DNA from: Siphonodentalium dalli
Lineage: Eukaryota; Mollusca; Scaphopoda; Gadilida; Siphonodentaliidae
Assembly (NCBI GenBank): GCA_032622095.1
Contig: CP136064.1
Span: 185,858,209-185,922,208 of the forward strand
Direction of reading: 5' to 3'
DNA length: 64,000 nt
Shown: piece by piece, positions 1-9,819 of the stretch
Numbering within the stretch: the first letter of the stretch is position 1
Layout: each line of letters begins with the position of its first letter
Position numbers and translations under genes: made by a program
The notes under the pieces: model-generated
Databases searched by the model: none
The model's input: only the letters and a program-made list of their open reading frames with translations
Told to the model about the DNA's origin: nothing

Positions 1-184
1 GATTCAACATATTGTTGGCAGAAAATCTTACAGGTGGGGTCATAATTCCATATCACCAGTTCCAACAACAGTCTTCAGGAAACATATTTCTAGAGCCGTC
101 ATGATTAATATAATAGTCAATTATAGTTGGCTCTGCACAAAGTCGACCACAACTTTTAACACTTTCAATATGTAACAGAAAGAT

Positions 185-412
185 AGTTATGTAAACATTT
201 ATGCCAACTTTTCATTTCCAGGAACACTTGCCGTGTTCCCTCAAATTACGTCACATCGCGCTACATTAATCATTTCGATTGAACACATTTATCTTGGTAG
301 TACTAATAGCGAGTTCTGATTGGTGCTACTGATGTGATATCACTCAGTCCGGTAAATAGTAATCAGACCCATTATTTATATGCGGGTCTGTAGTTAACTT
401 AGACTAGGTAAC
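185..412 (-). repeat. Dispersed repeat, inverted partner of 2212-2432
   Basis: The reverse complement of this stretch aligns with 2212-2432 at roughly three-quarters identity by eye. Shared blocks include AGTAGC(A/G)CCAAT, GACGTAATTTG and the end with TTAACTA(C/T)AGACCC. The two copies flank the SEL1L exon at 2016-2178 in opposite orientation. Family unknown. Confidence 0.6.
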
Positions 413-539
413 GGTACCTGTCAGTCAATTTATACTTGGCTCACGTCATATATCTTGAAAGCCAACATCAATAGATACCATGAACAGATGAATCCAAATG
501 GAGCTAATTTTAAAGGCCCACATTACCAAAAGATGTGTT

Positions 540-975
540 TAGTATTCCAGGCTAATGTGTTATGAGCAGGCCTCAAAATATGGTTCCAGATATTTGCAGA
601 ATGAGGTCTCCAGAGGGTGAGTAAGCGACACTACCCCGCACAATGGGCTAGCATCACCAAGTTCATCCTCTGGGGACCTCGTTCTGTATGGCCTCATCTG
701 CTATGGGAGACCTAGACTCAGATTTAAGTTCCCAGATGGTGATATGTACCCATTGGGCACCTCAATTATGTATTATGTTGTCTGCCAATTGGGGGGATTT
801 AGAGAAGCTAAACTAAAAAAGAAAAAGTAACTTTCTAAAGAAGTTTCTAAAGAAACAACATAACTTGTATATTTGATAATAAGATACTTCCCTGAGAAGA
901 TGAGGCCTAAGCAGAATGAGATCCCCCAGAGGGTGAATTTAGTGCAATTGAATATAGTGCATCCCCAGAGGGTGA
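540..975. repeat. Degenerate copies of the GCAGAATGAGGTCCCC palindromic repeat
   Basis: The word GCAGAATGAGGTCTCC with GAGGGTGA appears near 596, with an inverted counterpart ending near 697. Further partial copies (GCAGAATGAGATCCCC, CAGAGGGTGAATTTAG) lie at 910-980. The same words build the clean palindrome at 4684-4834 and the copy at 7090. This looks like a decayed, rearranged MITE cluster in a SEL1L intron. Confidence 0.55.
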
Positions 976-1018
976 ATTTAGTTTGCATTTGTCCACAGAT
1001 TAACAGGGTACATGCATA

Positions 1019-1228
1019 TAAATGTCCTAAATAATCGACTCCTTAACCACAGCAGAATTATGGGTAACTTCATGATTTAGTCGGAAATATGGCTCGTTGC
1101 CATTCATCGGAAAGCTCTCACTGAGAGCTTTCCGATGAATGGCAACAAGCCATATTTCCGACTAAATCCTGAAAAGTTACCCATAATTCTGCTGTGGTTA
1201 AGGAGTCGATTATTTAGGACATTACTAT
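1019..1228. mobile_element. Palindromic MITE, CAGTAATGCCCTAA family, copy 1
   Basis: A nearly perfect palindrome of about 100 bp per arm centres on CTCTCACTGAGAG near 1123. The outer part reads ATGTCCTAAATAATCGACTC on the left and its complement on the right. Five more copies of this family lie in the window (6867, 13607, 38750, 40730, 61616). There is no coding capacity. The TA flanks and CAGT start seen in the best copy suggest a Tc1/mariner-type origin (inference). Confidence 0.8.
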
Positions 1229-2015
1229 ACCTTTGCCTGTGATGAGTTGACATTAATTCCAGCACTGTAGTAAAAACCAAGACCCTGGAAAAGAAAGGCT
1301 ATGTTTAAATGAAAGTACATTGTTTCAAGATAAACAGTGTAATTATGATGAAGGAATATCAAACAAAATCATTAAAAGGTTTTCAATTGTTCTTCATTAT
1401 CATTTGCTGTATTTTTTTTAGAACGATCTTTGTTTTATCCACACTACTTTAGGTTTCAAAATAAATAAAAAATGATTTTTAGTGGCTGCGTGGAATCAAG
1501 AAGCTTTTCACATGTCACTTATATTGACAAACAAAGAACAAAAGCATTGTCCATTTATAGCTAAACATTTCACATTGCTATTTGCGCATCATAAGACTAC
1601 CTAATTTTTATTCCCTGTTAGGCTAATACAAAAAAAGACCTATGTTTCTGGTGACCCCTCCCCCCTATCCCGGCACCCCGTTAAATCGGAAATTATACCA
1701 CACTTCAAACAGGTCACCGCTGAATCAAACTTATTTTTTCATGTTTTATTCAATAAAACAATAAAATACACTATATTCTAATATTATGCACTTAAGTTTT
1801 ATTATATTATAGTACACTAAAACAAGGAGAAGCAGTCTGGGGGTATTCATATTTATTTTGAGCAAAGTTGAAAATAAAATGAAAAAAATTAAATAAAATG
1901 AAAAGCCACCCCCACCAGCCCGTTTTTTTTTTACATGTCACCAGAAAGGCAGGTATATTTGTTATTTGGCCTTATAGATGTACTAATTTGCCAGCACTGT
2001 TTTATCATGACCTAC

Positions 2016-2178
2016 CATCTGCGACTTGGGAGATCCCATTGCCACTAATGTCTCAAATATATCTTTGGCTTTGGTTATGTTGAACGGTAGATGCTCTCCA
2101 TATAGGTGACCAAATGCTATGTATTCCAAAGCTTTGGTGTGTTTCAAATGAGCAGCTCTCATGAAGTAGTCATAAGCC
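2016..2178 (-). CDS. SEL1L-like, exon with first Sel1-like repeats (fifth coding exon seen)
   Basis: This exon supplies 54 full codons of a SEL1L/HRD3 homologue plus the last base of a split codon. It starts after TTTCTCTGTTTCAG and ends at ATG|GTAGGT. The peptide begins AYDYFMRAAHLKHTKALEYI and later reads GEHLPFNITKAKDIFETLVA, matching the start of the Sel1-like repeat region of animal SEL1L (human has AYRYLQKAASMNHTKALE here). Sel1-like repeats are helical pairs related to TPR; in SEL1L they form the luminal scaffold that binds HRD1 and recruits misfolded ER proteins. The next exon should continue with an ALGFLY-type segment, which I do not find in 1-2015, so the gene continues beyond the left edge. 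Confidence 0.92.
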
Positions 2179-2211
2179 CTGAAACAGAGAAAATAATAGA
2201 GATGAGTAACT

Positions 2212-2432
2212 TAGTCTATTAACTATAGACCCACATATAAATAGTTGGTTTGATTACTTGTCGTAAACTTTTTATTTCCCAAACCATGATATTCCATGTC
2301 AGTAGCGCCAATAAAAATTGACTATTAGTAGCTCCAAGATAAAAATATTCAATCAAAACGATTAACGTAGCATGATGCGACGTAATTTGGTGGAACTGCA
2401 AGCGTTCTGAGAAATTAAAAGTTGTTGGGAAT
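2212..2432 (+). repeat. Dispersed repeat, inverted partner of 185-412
   Basis: This is the opposite-orientation copy of the repeat at 185-412, starting just 30 bp upstream (gene sense) of the SEL1L exon's 3' splice site. It shares CAGTAGCGCCAAT, GACGTAATTTG and TTAACTATAGACCC with its partner. Confidence 0.6.
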
Positions 2433-3797
2433 ACGATAAACTCAGGATCAGTATAAATCTGAGAGTATGTAAAGGGTGGTATTAACATGTCCAAAATCCA
2501 TAGGATATTTTTTTCAAAGGATATAACCAAATGAACATTCTTTTTCAATCTATAGAATTAGAAGAATAATGTTCAGGGTAAGGGATCCTGTATAGACAAA
2601 ATAAATAACAATGCACTCTTTTTCAAAGTCTTTCAGTCACCATGCCTTCTTCAGTGATTAACATAGATATACTGTTAGTGGAAGTACATATACATCAGAT
2701 ATCATCGAGATGTACATGTAAGCCATTGAAACATAAGTATACTAGGCGACCACGGAAATGTTCAACCGAGTTCTTGTGGCATTCAGGTTATGTTTGACTA
2801 CTACATATGTACAATAGGCCGAAGGTGGATGAGATCTGTTCATAGACTAAACACTTCTGTCAATGATGAAAAAGGATCATCAGTGATTATTAACACTCCC
2901 ATTCACTAGAAATTAAAAGTCTGACACATGTATATAAAATATGTTTGGTTTGCTTAACAATTCTTCAGTAAAATTTAAATTCAAGCAAAATATCTACACT
3001 CATGACCATAAAACGTTGCTCAAAAAGAAACTTGAGCAACAAATCATATTTCCTGACAGAGACAAAATATAATTGAACTGATGTCACTCATCTGGATCAT
3101 TGACCAATCAGAAGTTTGGACCTAACCTCACACACCGCAGAATTGATTTGTGGATGGAGCGATGTCAATCAACTATTCACTTCGATGTCAATCAACTATT
3201 CACTTCGAACCAAGTTTATGTTATGAATTTGGTGATGCTTGATTCCCGATTGACTACGATGCACAGATTAAATTGTTCCGAGTATGTTTGTGCATTCTTT
3301 TTAAAACTGTGTTGTCCTTAGTGGTTAATAATGGGATTTACTATTTATTTTCTCTGTTTTCTTTGCATTGTTGATAGTGCACTATTTTGAAGGTCCAGTA
3401 AGTACTTAAATGGATGCAGCTCGTTTGAACCTCAAAATTTGGTAAGAGATATCTCAAAATATACCAAAGACGAAGAATTCCGAACAAACTAGTCAATAAA
3501 GCAATGAAAAGTAGTGTTTTTTTTGTTTTTTGTTTTGATAAATTTAAGAGAGATTTGTTTGTCAGTTAAATATTTAATCAGTGGACAACTAAAATTGCAC
3601 ATGTAAACAATGTGAGGAAAAACTAGAGCTGTCATCGCTTTGTAAATTTTATGGTATTACACAATTTTGATGAATAAAATGAAGAGAAAGCAGTGAGTGG
3701 AGTTAAAATAGTTTCCAATTAAGATAACACTATTATTATGTGTATTTTGGAGAGCAAATCCCCACGTGGCCCTTAATAATACTTAATGCAAACTTAC
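2433..3797. other. SEL1L intron, no gene; one 23-bp tandem duplication
   Basis: No credible exon is seen in this stretch. A 23-bp unit starting GATGTCAATCAACTATT is repeated twice in exact tandem at 3161-3206. The rest is AT-rich intron. Confidence 0.6.
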
Positions 3798-3861
3798 TCC
3801 TCATAATGTTTGACATAAACATTCTCTATCAACAGCTCCCCTGCTTCAAAATATTTCTGGG
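3798..3861 (-). CDS. SEL1L-like, fourth coding exon seen
   Basis: A 64-bp exon lies between TTATTTTACAG and GAGGA|GTAAGT. It contributes two bases, 20 codons (QKYFEAGELLIENVYVKHYE) and two bases. The trailing GA joins the first G of the 2016-2178 exon to make Glu, so the reading frame runs on as ...HYEEAYDYF. In SEL1L this is the linker and first helix leading into the Sel1-like repeats. The splice-site region has been partly duplicated upstream (see 3841-4120). Confidence 0.88.
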
Positions 3862-4120
3862 CTGTAAAATAAGATTGTAGAAACAAGTACAATACTTTGT
3901 TAGATACTCTTCTGCTTCAAAATATCTCTTGTCTGTTAATAAGATTGTAGAAATACATGTCAGTACATAGGTACAATACTTTGTTAGATACTATTCTGCT
4001 TCAAAATATACATGTATCTGGGCTGTAAATAAGATTGTAGAAATACATGTAAGTACAATGGTACAATACTTCATTTGATACTCTTCTAATTAAAATATCT
4101 CTGGCATGATTGCAGAATTG
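3841..4120 (-). repeat. Tandem copies of a SEL1L exon's 5' half and its splice acceptor
   Basis: The word CTGCTTCAAAATAT recurs at 3841, 3912 and 3996, with a weaker copy near 4085. Each is followed by a version of the TCTGGGCTGTAAAATAAGATTGTAG segment that carries the real exon's 3' splice site. Spacings are 71 to 88 bp. Only the 3841 copy belongs to the exon at 3798-3861; the others lie in the intron and look like decaying pseudo-acceptors. The copy near 3996 keeps the acceptor-like CTGGGCTGTAAA best. Confidence 0.75.
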
Positions 4121-4293
4121 CAGAAATAAGTACATATGTACGATTAAACGATTAGAGTAAATTATTGATGATCAATTATCAAAATCAATAATCGTGGCAC
4201 CTCTAATTATATCAATAGCGATGCATTTGTTAAAGTGGCACACTAATTTTAAATTATTATATGGATGTATTTATTCATCATTATAAAATATAC

Positions 4294-4377
4294 CTTCTTG
4301 TTCAGTGGGCGTAAGCTCTGGTTGTTCAGCCTTTTCTCCAGGATTCTGAAATCTGGTTCCCGTTTTGATTTGAAAAT
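4294..4377 (-). CDS. SEL1L-like, third coding exon seen
   Basis: An 84-bp exon lies between TTTCTAATACAG and AAGAAG|GTATA. It has phase 2 bases AT, 27 codons (FQIKTGTRFQNPGEKAEQPE then LTPTEQE) and a final G. The leading AT completes a codon with the terminal G of the exon at 15052-15876 (GAT, Asp), and the final G joins CC of the next exon (GCC, Ala). The phases therefore fit without another exon between. The peptide itself is a low-complexity linker; its identity rests on its position and phase. Confidence 0.75.
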
Positions 4378-4683
4378 CTGTATTAGAAAGAAGAGGAATA
4401 TGATTTATCAGTGAAAACATGAATCCACTGCACAATTCAATCAAGCTATAGTGTCTTAAAGCGATTCATATGAAAGTTTGTACTTGTAGGCCTACATAAT
4501 CAGACAAAATTGTATTTTTTATGTTTCATCGCTAAATTATAAAGCTCTCCTTAAGTCAAGAACTCAGAGGCTCATTTTCCTAGGTTGAATTGGTTACCCA
4601 GTCACAATGATCTCTCATCCATCTAAAATGTCTACCCATCTAAGGATCAATTGTCTTTGGAATGTACAGTTTAACAATACAGG

Positions 4684-4834
4684 CAAGCCTTGAAATAGTG
4701 TGTCTGTCATTTGCAGAATGAGGTCCCCAGAGGGTGAATTTGGTGATGCTTGCCCACTATGCGGGGTAGCATCACTAAATTCACCCTCTGGTGACCTCAT
4801 TCTGCAAATGACAGACACACTATTTCAAGGCTTG
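4684..4834. mobile_element. Palindromic MITE, GCAGAATGAGGTCCCC family, best copy
   Basis: This is a 151-bp near-perfect palindrome running from CAAGCCTTGAAATAGTGTGT to its complement ACACTATTTCAAGGCTTG, with a short GC-rich centre (ACTATGCGGGGTAGC). Related copies occur at 540-975 and 7090-7225. It is non-coding; the 67-codon ORF on it is an artefact of the palindrome. Its superfamily is unknown, as I see no clear target duplication. Confidence 0.8.
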
Positions 4835-5634
4835 AATACAGGTATAAGATATTCAGGCTTTAAGATTCTCCCTTAATCGAGGCGGAAACCTCTGTGACCA
4901 AAACATGAAATGCACCCAAAATAAGCATGGCAATGTCTTATGATCACACTCATGTCCGTTACATGGACATTGACCATATTAAGAAAACTAAACTGACTAT
5001 GAACTTAAAATTAGAGGAATATCTGCCTGGATGGAAAGCTTTTGCATTTTTAGGTCTAAAATTCACAATTTTCTCACAGAAGGCCGACCATGGTTTTGCT
5101 GGAGGGTCAATGGATTCTGATGTGCTCCAATTCCAGCAACCTACAGGCCTGAAGATATTTCAAACTTTAAAGTAGCATTGAAATGAATCTGTTGAGTTGG
5201 TTCGTATGTTGCATTGACATGATCCATTGTCTGCGTTAAACCGATCACACGGGTGAGTATGTTGCGTTATAATGCAGTGCATCTGGTTAATAAAAGCAGC
5301 TAATAAGTTTGATATTGGAATAAATGCAAAATTGCAAATCAATCTATCTTTAAAAATTAATTCTATGATAATGTCAAATCTGTCAAATCCCAAAATAATA
5401 CTTTATTGACATAAATACCAGTCGATTTTCCTTCGCTTTGAAGAGAGTTACTATATTTTATTGAAAACAAGAAACATTAGCCACAGTCATGGATTAAAGT
5501 TATCTGGCACAAGCATGTGGAATAAATACAGAACACAACTTTCAATCAGAATCTAGAATCTTTTATCAAGTTTGTTGTGGGCGGCACATAGTCACAATTC
5601 ACTCAAGCTCTGCTTTCATGAAATATATCCTTAA

Positions 5635-5856
5635 CCCTTTGAGTGCCAGGTCCGATTTTTGTATCGACCCATATACCCTGTGCCAATGCATTCTCTTATA
5701 TATGCGAGTCGACCATAGGTCGCCTCGCATATATAAGAGAATGCATTGGCATAACCCAAAAAAAAAAATTAAAAAAAAAAAAAATTTCATTTTTTTTAGG
5801 GCACTCTACAGATCATAAATTAGGGCTGATGAGATCGGCCCCTGGCACTAAAAGGG
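5635..5856. mobile_element. TTAA-flanked (piggyBac-like) MITE with inner hairpin
   Basis: A TTAA lies on each side (5631-5634 and 5857-5860). The terminal inverted repeats are CCCTTTGAGTGCCAGG and CCTGGCACTAAAAGGG. Inside is a perfect hairpin of CAATGCATTCTCTTATATATGCGAG with its complement. A sister element with the same CTCTTATATA hairpin word is at 42576-42812. TTAA duplication is characteristic of piggyBac transposons; there is no transposase. Confidence 0.85.
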
Positions 5857-5860
5857 TTAA

Positions 5861-6866
5861 GACGTCAACATCTCATTTGATTAAAATATTCACAAGTAAG
5901 ACGCGTGTTGTGTGCTGTCTATGTATCTCTATTATCATAATATATATGAATGCAGCAATATTTGGAAGATAGAGTATATTTGGAGTATATGTGAACTCAT
6001 ATTATACAATTTAACTATTAAATTTCACTAAAACAATCAAACACAGCACAAGTACAACATGGAATTTACACAACCAGAAAAATACTGAAAATCTCTCATT
6101 TGAAACCCCTAAGTTACATTTTCAGCTTTGGAAGTAAAACTTTTGACTTTGAGACGAGGAAGTCATCCCCCACCATAATTCAACTCTATTAGATTTTATT
6201 TTTTAAAACTATTAAGTTTTAAACTTCTTGGTTGGTGTCCAGAAAACCTCAAGTTTGTCTTCAAAAATTATATGGCAATCCATGATTTTCTAGAGATTGT
6301 GCGAGGTTTCAACCATATATTGTTTGGATTTCCAAAGCCATTTATAATGACAAATAATAGTACTCTAACAGATTTAGCAAGCGGATATACATATTCATAT
6401 TGGTATAAATGTGGTTTTTATGTTTGAAATTAAACAAATGTAAATATACTAGTATTACTACAATGCAATGACAGTATCTTCTAAAATTACTAAAATTATT
6501 TTTTTTAGAAATCATGACACAAAATAATATCTGTGTATTCTGACATGGGAACATGATCAAGTTTTAAAATTGAAGACCTAAAACTATATAAACAGGAGTC
6601 AATAACAGTTGAGACAATAACTAACTTCGAGATTGAGTGAGTCCAGACAACATTTACATATTAGCACAATAAATCTGAATCCAGGGCACATAAGTAAGTT
6701 AGTTCAAAATACAGTGTTAGTAATTTGGATTGTGCTGAGTTGATCTAATGATAACATACATGTACATGCATATATAACCATCAAATATGGGTGCAATAAA
6801 TATGAATGAGACCATCTCCCATGTCTATTGAAATGGATCCGTTACCAAGTGAGGATTGTACATGTA
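5861..6866. other. AT-rich SEL1L intron, nothing recognised
   Basis: No ORF with gene-like composition, repeat array or RNA structure is evident here. Confidence 0.6.
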
Positions 6867-6987
6867 CAGTAATGCCCTAAATAATAAAATCCTTAACCAC
6901 AGCAGAATTATGGGTAATTTTTCAGGATGGCAACAAGCCATATTTCCGACTAAATCCTAAAAAATTACCCATAATTCTGCTGTGGTT
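6867..6987. mobile_element. Palindromic MITE, CAGTAATGCCCTAA family, copy 2 (truncated)
   Basis: The left end TA-CAGTAATGCCCTAAATAAT is followed by ACCACAGCAGAATTATGGGTAA. The inverted arm returns to CATAATTCTGCTGTGGTT and then stops, so the right outer 40 bp are missing. Confidence 0.75.
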
Positions 6988-7089
6988 GTAGGCCATTGAA
7001 TGTTCCAGAAGTGTTGATGAAATTATATCAGTAAAATCGGATGACCAAGTGAATATTGTCACTATTTTGTCAGTCGTATGCATAGACCA

Positions 7090-7225
7090 AGCCTGCAAAC
7101 AGTGTGTCTGTCATTTGCAGAATGAGGTCCCCCATATGGTGAATTTAGTGATGATATCCCGCATGGCAGGTTAGCATCACCAAATTCACCCTCTGGGATC
7201 CTCATTCTGCTTAGGCCTCAACTGA
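7090..7225. mobile_element. GCAGAATGAGGTCCCC-family MITE, third copy
   Basis: It begins CAAGCCTGCAAACAGTGTGT and contains GCAGAATGAGGTCCCC and the inverted TCACCCTCTGGGATCCTCAT. The arms have diverged at the centre. Confidence 0.65.
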
Positions 7226-8240
7226 TATGGGAGACCTGGGATCAGATTGAATTTCCCCAGTTGAAGTTGGTGATGTTCACCCATTAGTCACCTCGATTAT
7301 GCATTTTATCCTTCTACAAATTTGGGGGATATAGAAACTGAACAGAAGGAAAAAGTAACTGAAAACAATGTATCCATGGTGATGGGACTATTAACGGATG
7401 TATACATTACTTCAAATTAATGGGTGTGGAATGAAGTTCTCAAAACAATATTTCCAGTTTGAACCATAATGCTGGAAGAGATGAAAGTTATTGGCACATG
7501 AGTTTGAGACTGATAAAGTTTAAATTGACACGCTGTGACTCAAACATAGAATTATCGATTGAACATGTGCCATCATAAATTTGTCGCTTTTGATTGGCTA
7601 GTGGATATTGTGCACACAATGATCACTCGATCAACCTTGGCAGGTCGTGTTTAATAGTTTCAAGCCCTGCAGTGAAATAACAAAATAGAGGTACATGTAC
7701 AGTAGCCACAATGAAATGATGAAATTGTATTTTACTGTATCTTCGAAGATATACATACGACGATCTACATTTCGGTAATTTTCGCCAATGGGTGGGGAAT
7801 TTGTAGTCATAATTCTCCAATGTATTACTGCATTCATTGTAATGAGGAGGTACCGTACATGTCCAACACAACATTTTTTTGAAAACATTATAATTATCGG
7901 GTGTGACTAATTACTGCCCGGGTAAGCCCGGGCAAACCCGGACAAGCCCGGGCGGGCCCGGGCAGCAACATGGACCCACGGACAGTGTAATGTGATGGCT
8001 TATGGTAGTAGGATACAAAATAAGCATAGATTATGAAACTTGACTTGCTGTGTCATCCATCGGCGGGTTTATTAACCCTTTAAATGCCGATATTGACTAA
8101 AAGAACCCGGGAGAGTCCGGGCACACAGGGACCCGATCAGAATATATATTGATGACTAATGGTAGCGAGGCACTTACTAAAAGTATACTGTTAAGATTGA
8201 CTCGCCATCTCATTCACGACCGGCTTCATTAACCCCTTAA

Positions 8241-9819
8241 CCCTTTGAACCCTGGCTCCCCACAACGATCGACACCCTGACCCTGGGATCCCAGTGGTAT
8301 TTTTTATATTGTGGCCAGTGTTTAGATGTATGGTGTTGTTTATGTTCAAGTGGTGTCACATTTATGAAACTTTAGATGTATGTTCCCCATGGACCACTGA
8401 TTATTTTACGATCTGGTTACATTGCCACGTGGTCACTCCCTGGTAACGGTTGCTAGGCGTCTACCCGATATTGAAAGTAAAATACAATTATAGCTTTACG
8501 ATCGTAATTCAGTCCAAGGAAATGGCGTTTTTGATGCAGTCAACACCCTATTGTGAAAATTGAGATCTATCTGGCCAGAAGTCTGATCCTAACTTGTATT
8601 TAAGGGTAGCAACTGTTGCTAAGCAAATACCCCAAATGATCGAATGACACCATTGCCCTGTGAATCCAACTGTATTATGCCCCAATTTAGACATTCTTGG
8701 CATGCATATGAAGATGGTTATGTTCAAATGGTGCTACAGGTCTGAACATTTCCAGGTATGTTCCCATGGGCTACTGTGTATTTATTTTAGAACGGTATAC
8801 TTTGCCACACGATCACTCCCTGGTAACGGTTTCTAAGCAACTACCCGGAACTGGAAGTATAATGCAATTATAGCTTATAGCTTCGTATAATTCCGCGCTA
8901 AGAAACGGCATTTTCTATGCAGTCAATATTGTGAAACTGGAGATACATCAGGTCAGAAGATTGAACATACATGTAGTTTGCATTTAATGGTATCAATGGT
9001 TGCTAAGCATACAGCCCAAGTGATCGAATGACACCACTTCCTGTGCATTCAATGGCATTACGTCCCGTTTTAGAAATCGCCTAAAATGCACGGTGATGGT
9101 CATGTTCAAATGGTGCCACGAGTCTTAAACTTTACATAATTGCTCAATAATGCACGATTTGACCACGTGTTTGTAATGTGCACGCGCAAGTAGATCGGAC
9201 TAGATGGTATTGTGACCATGCAACCCATTTCCACAGTACTACTTTGGTGCAATGTCAAAACGTGCAGCTGTATAACGCAAATTTATGTACTATGGAGATC
9301 CTTGATGTGATTGTATCATTTCACAAAAATCCATACATTTATCATTTTATCCTATGCGCATGCGCGAAACAAATCGACTCAAATAAGAAACTGCGTGCGC
9401 CTTCCTCGCATATGACAGAACATAGCACTGGTTATGTATTCAATACTAATTTAAACCAAAAAGAGTGATCGAAATGGTGTCTTTCTACAATCCTGCGAAC
9501 CGCGCAACAATGTAGAGCTTTACTCGAATCGCTTCAAATAATGTACGTTTGTTGAATTCTGCGCTGTGCGCATGCGCGTGTTTTTCTACCCCAACTAGTC
9601 GGCAACAAACTCATACACATGCACCCATGGAACTGCTGAAGTTCCTTGGGATCATTTACATAGATATAAGTGGATATACCAATGGTTATAACATGTATAC
9701 ACATGCTACATATGTTTATGATGTCACTGTGCATGAATGCTGCTGGCCGCTTTTGCGGCCAGTCGGGTGTATGGACGTTTTCTGGCTGGCCGCTTTTGCG
9801 GCCAGTCGGGTTCAAAGGG
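8241..9819. mobile_element. TTAA-flanked element nested in the foldback element
   Basis: TTAA sits at 8237-8240 and 9820-9823. The ends are CCCTTTGAACCC and its complement GGGTTCAAAGGG. The equivalent position in the other arm of the host element, near 12476-12487, reads through as ATTTAAGGGGTTAA (complement TTAACCCCTTAAAT), giving an internal empty-site comparison that supports insertion at TTAA. A second hairpin word, TGGCCGCTTTTGCGGCCA, sits near the right end. The element has no transposase; most of its length is the tandem array at 8330-9130. Confidence 0.88.
8330..9130. repeat. About 390-bp tandem repeat inside the nested TTAA element
   Basis: The block around CTCCCTGGTAACGG is at 8427 and again near 8815. 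Each copy is preceded by a TTATGTTCAA.TGGTG segment and followed by AATACAATTATAGC-like and TGATCGAATGACACCA sequences. A third partial copy begins near 9095 (GGTCATGTTCAAATGGTGCC). Divergence is substantial. Confidence 0.7.

Noticed and set aside
1-2015. Further SEL1L exons to the left of 2016
   Set aside because: Searched by eye for an ALGFLY-type continuation with splice sites on the minus strand; none is visible, so the next exon is presumed outside the window.
4615-4818. 67-codon minus ORF
   Set aside because: It lies on the MITE palindrome at 4684-4834.
7900-7975. CCCGGGC-rich stretch as a CpG-island promoter
   Set aside because: It is the terminal word array of the foldback element and is mirrored at 12720-12799.
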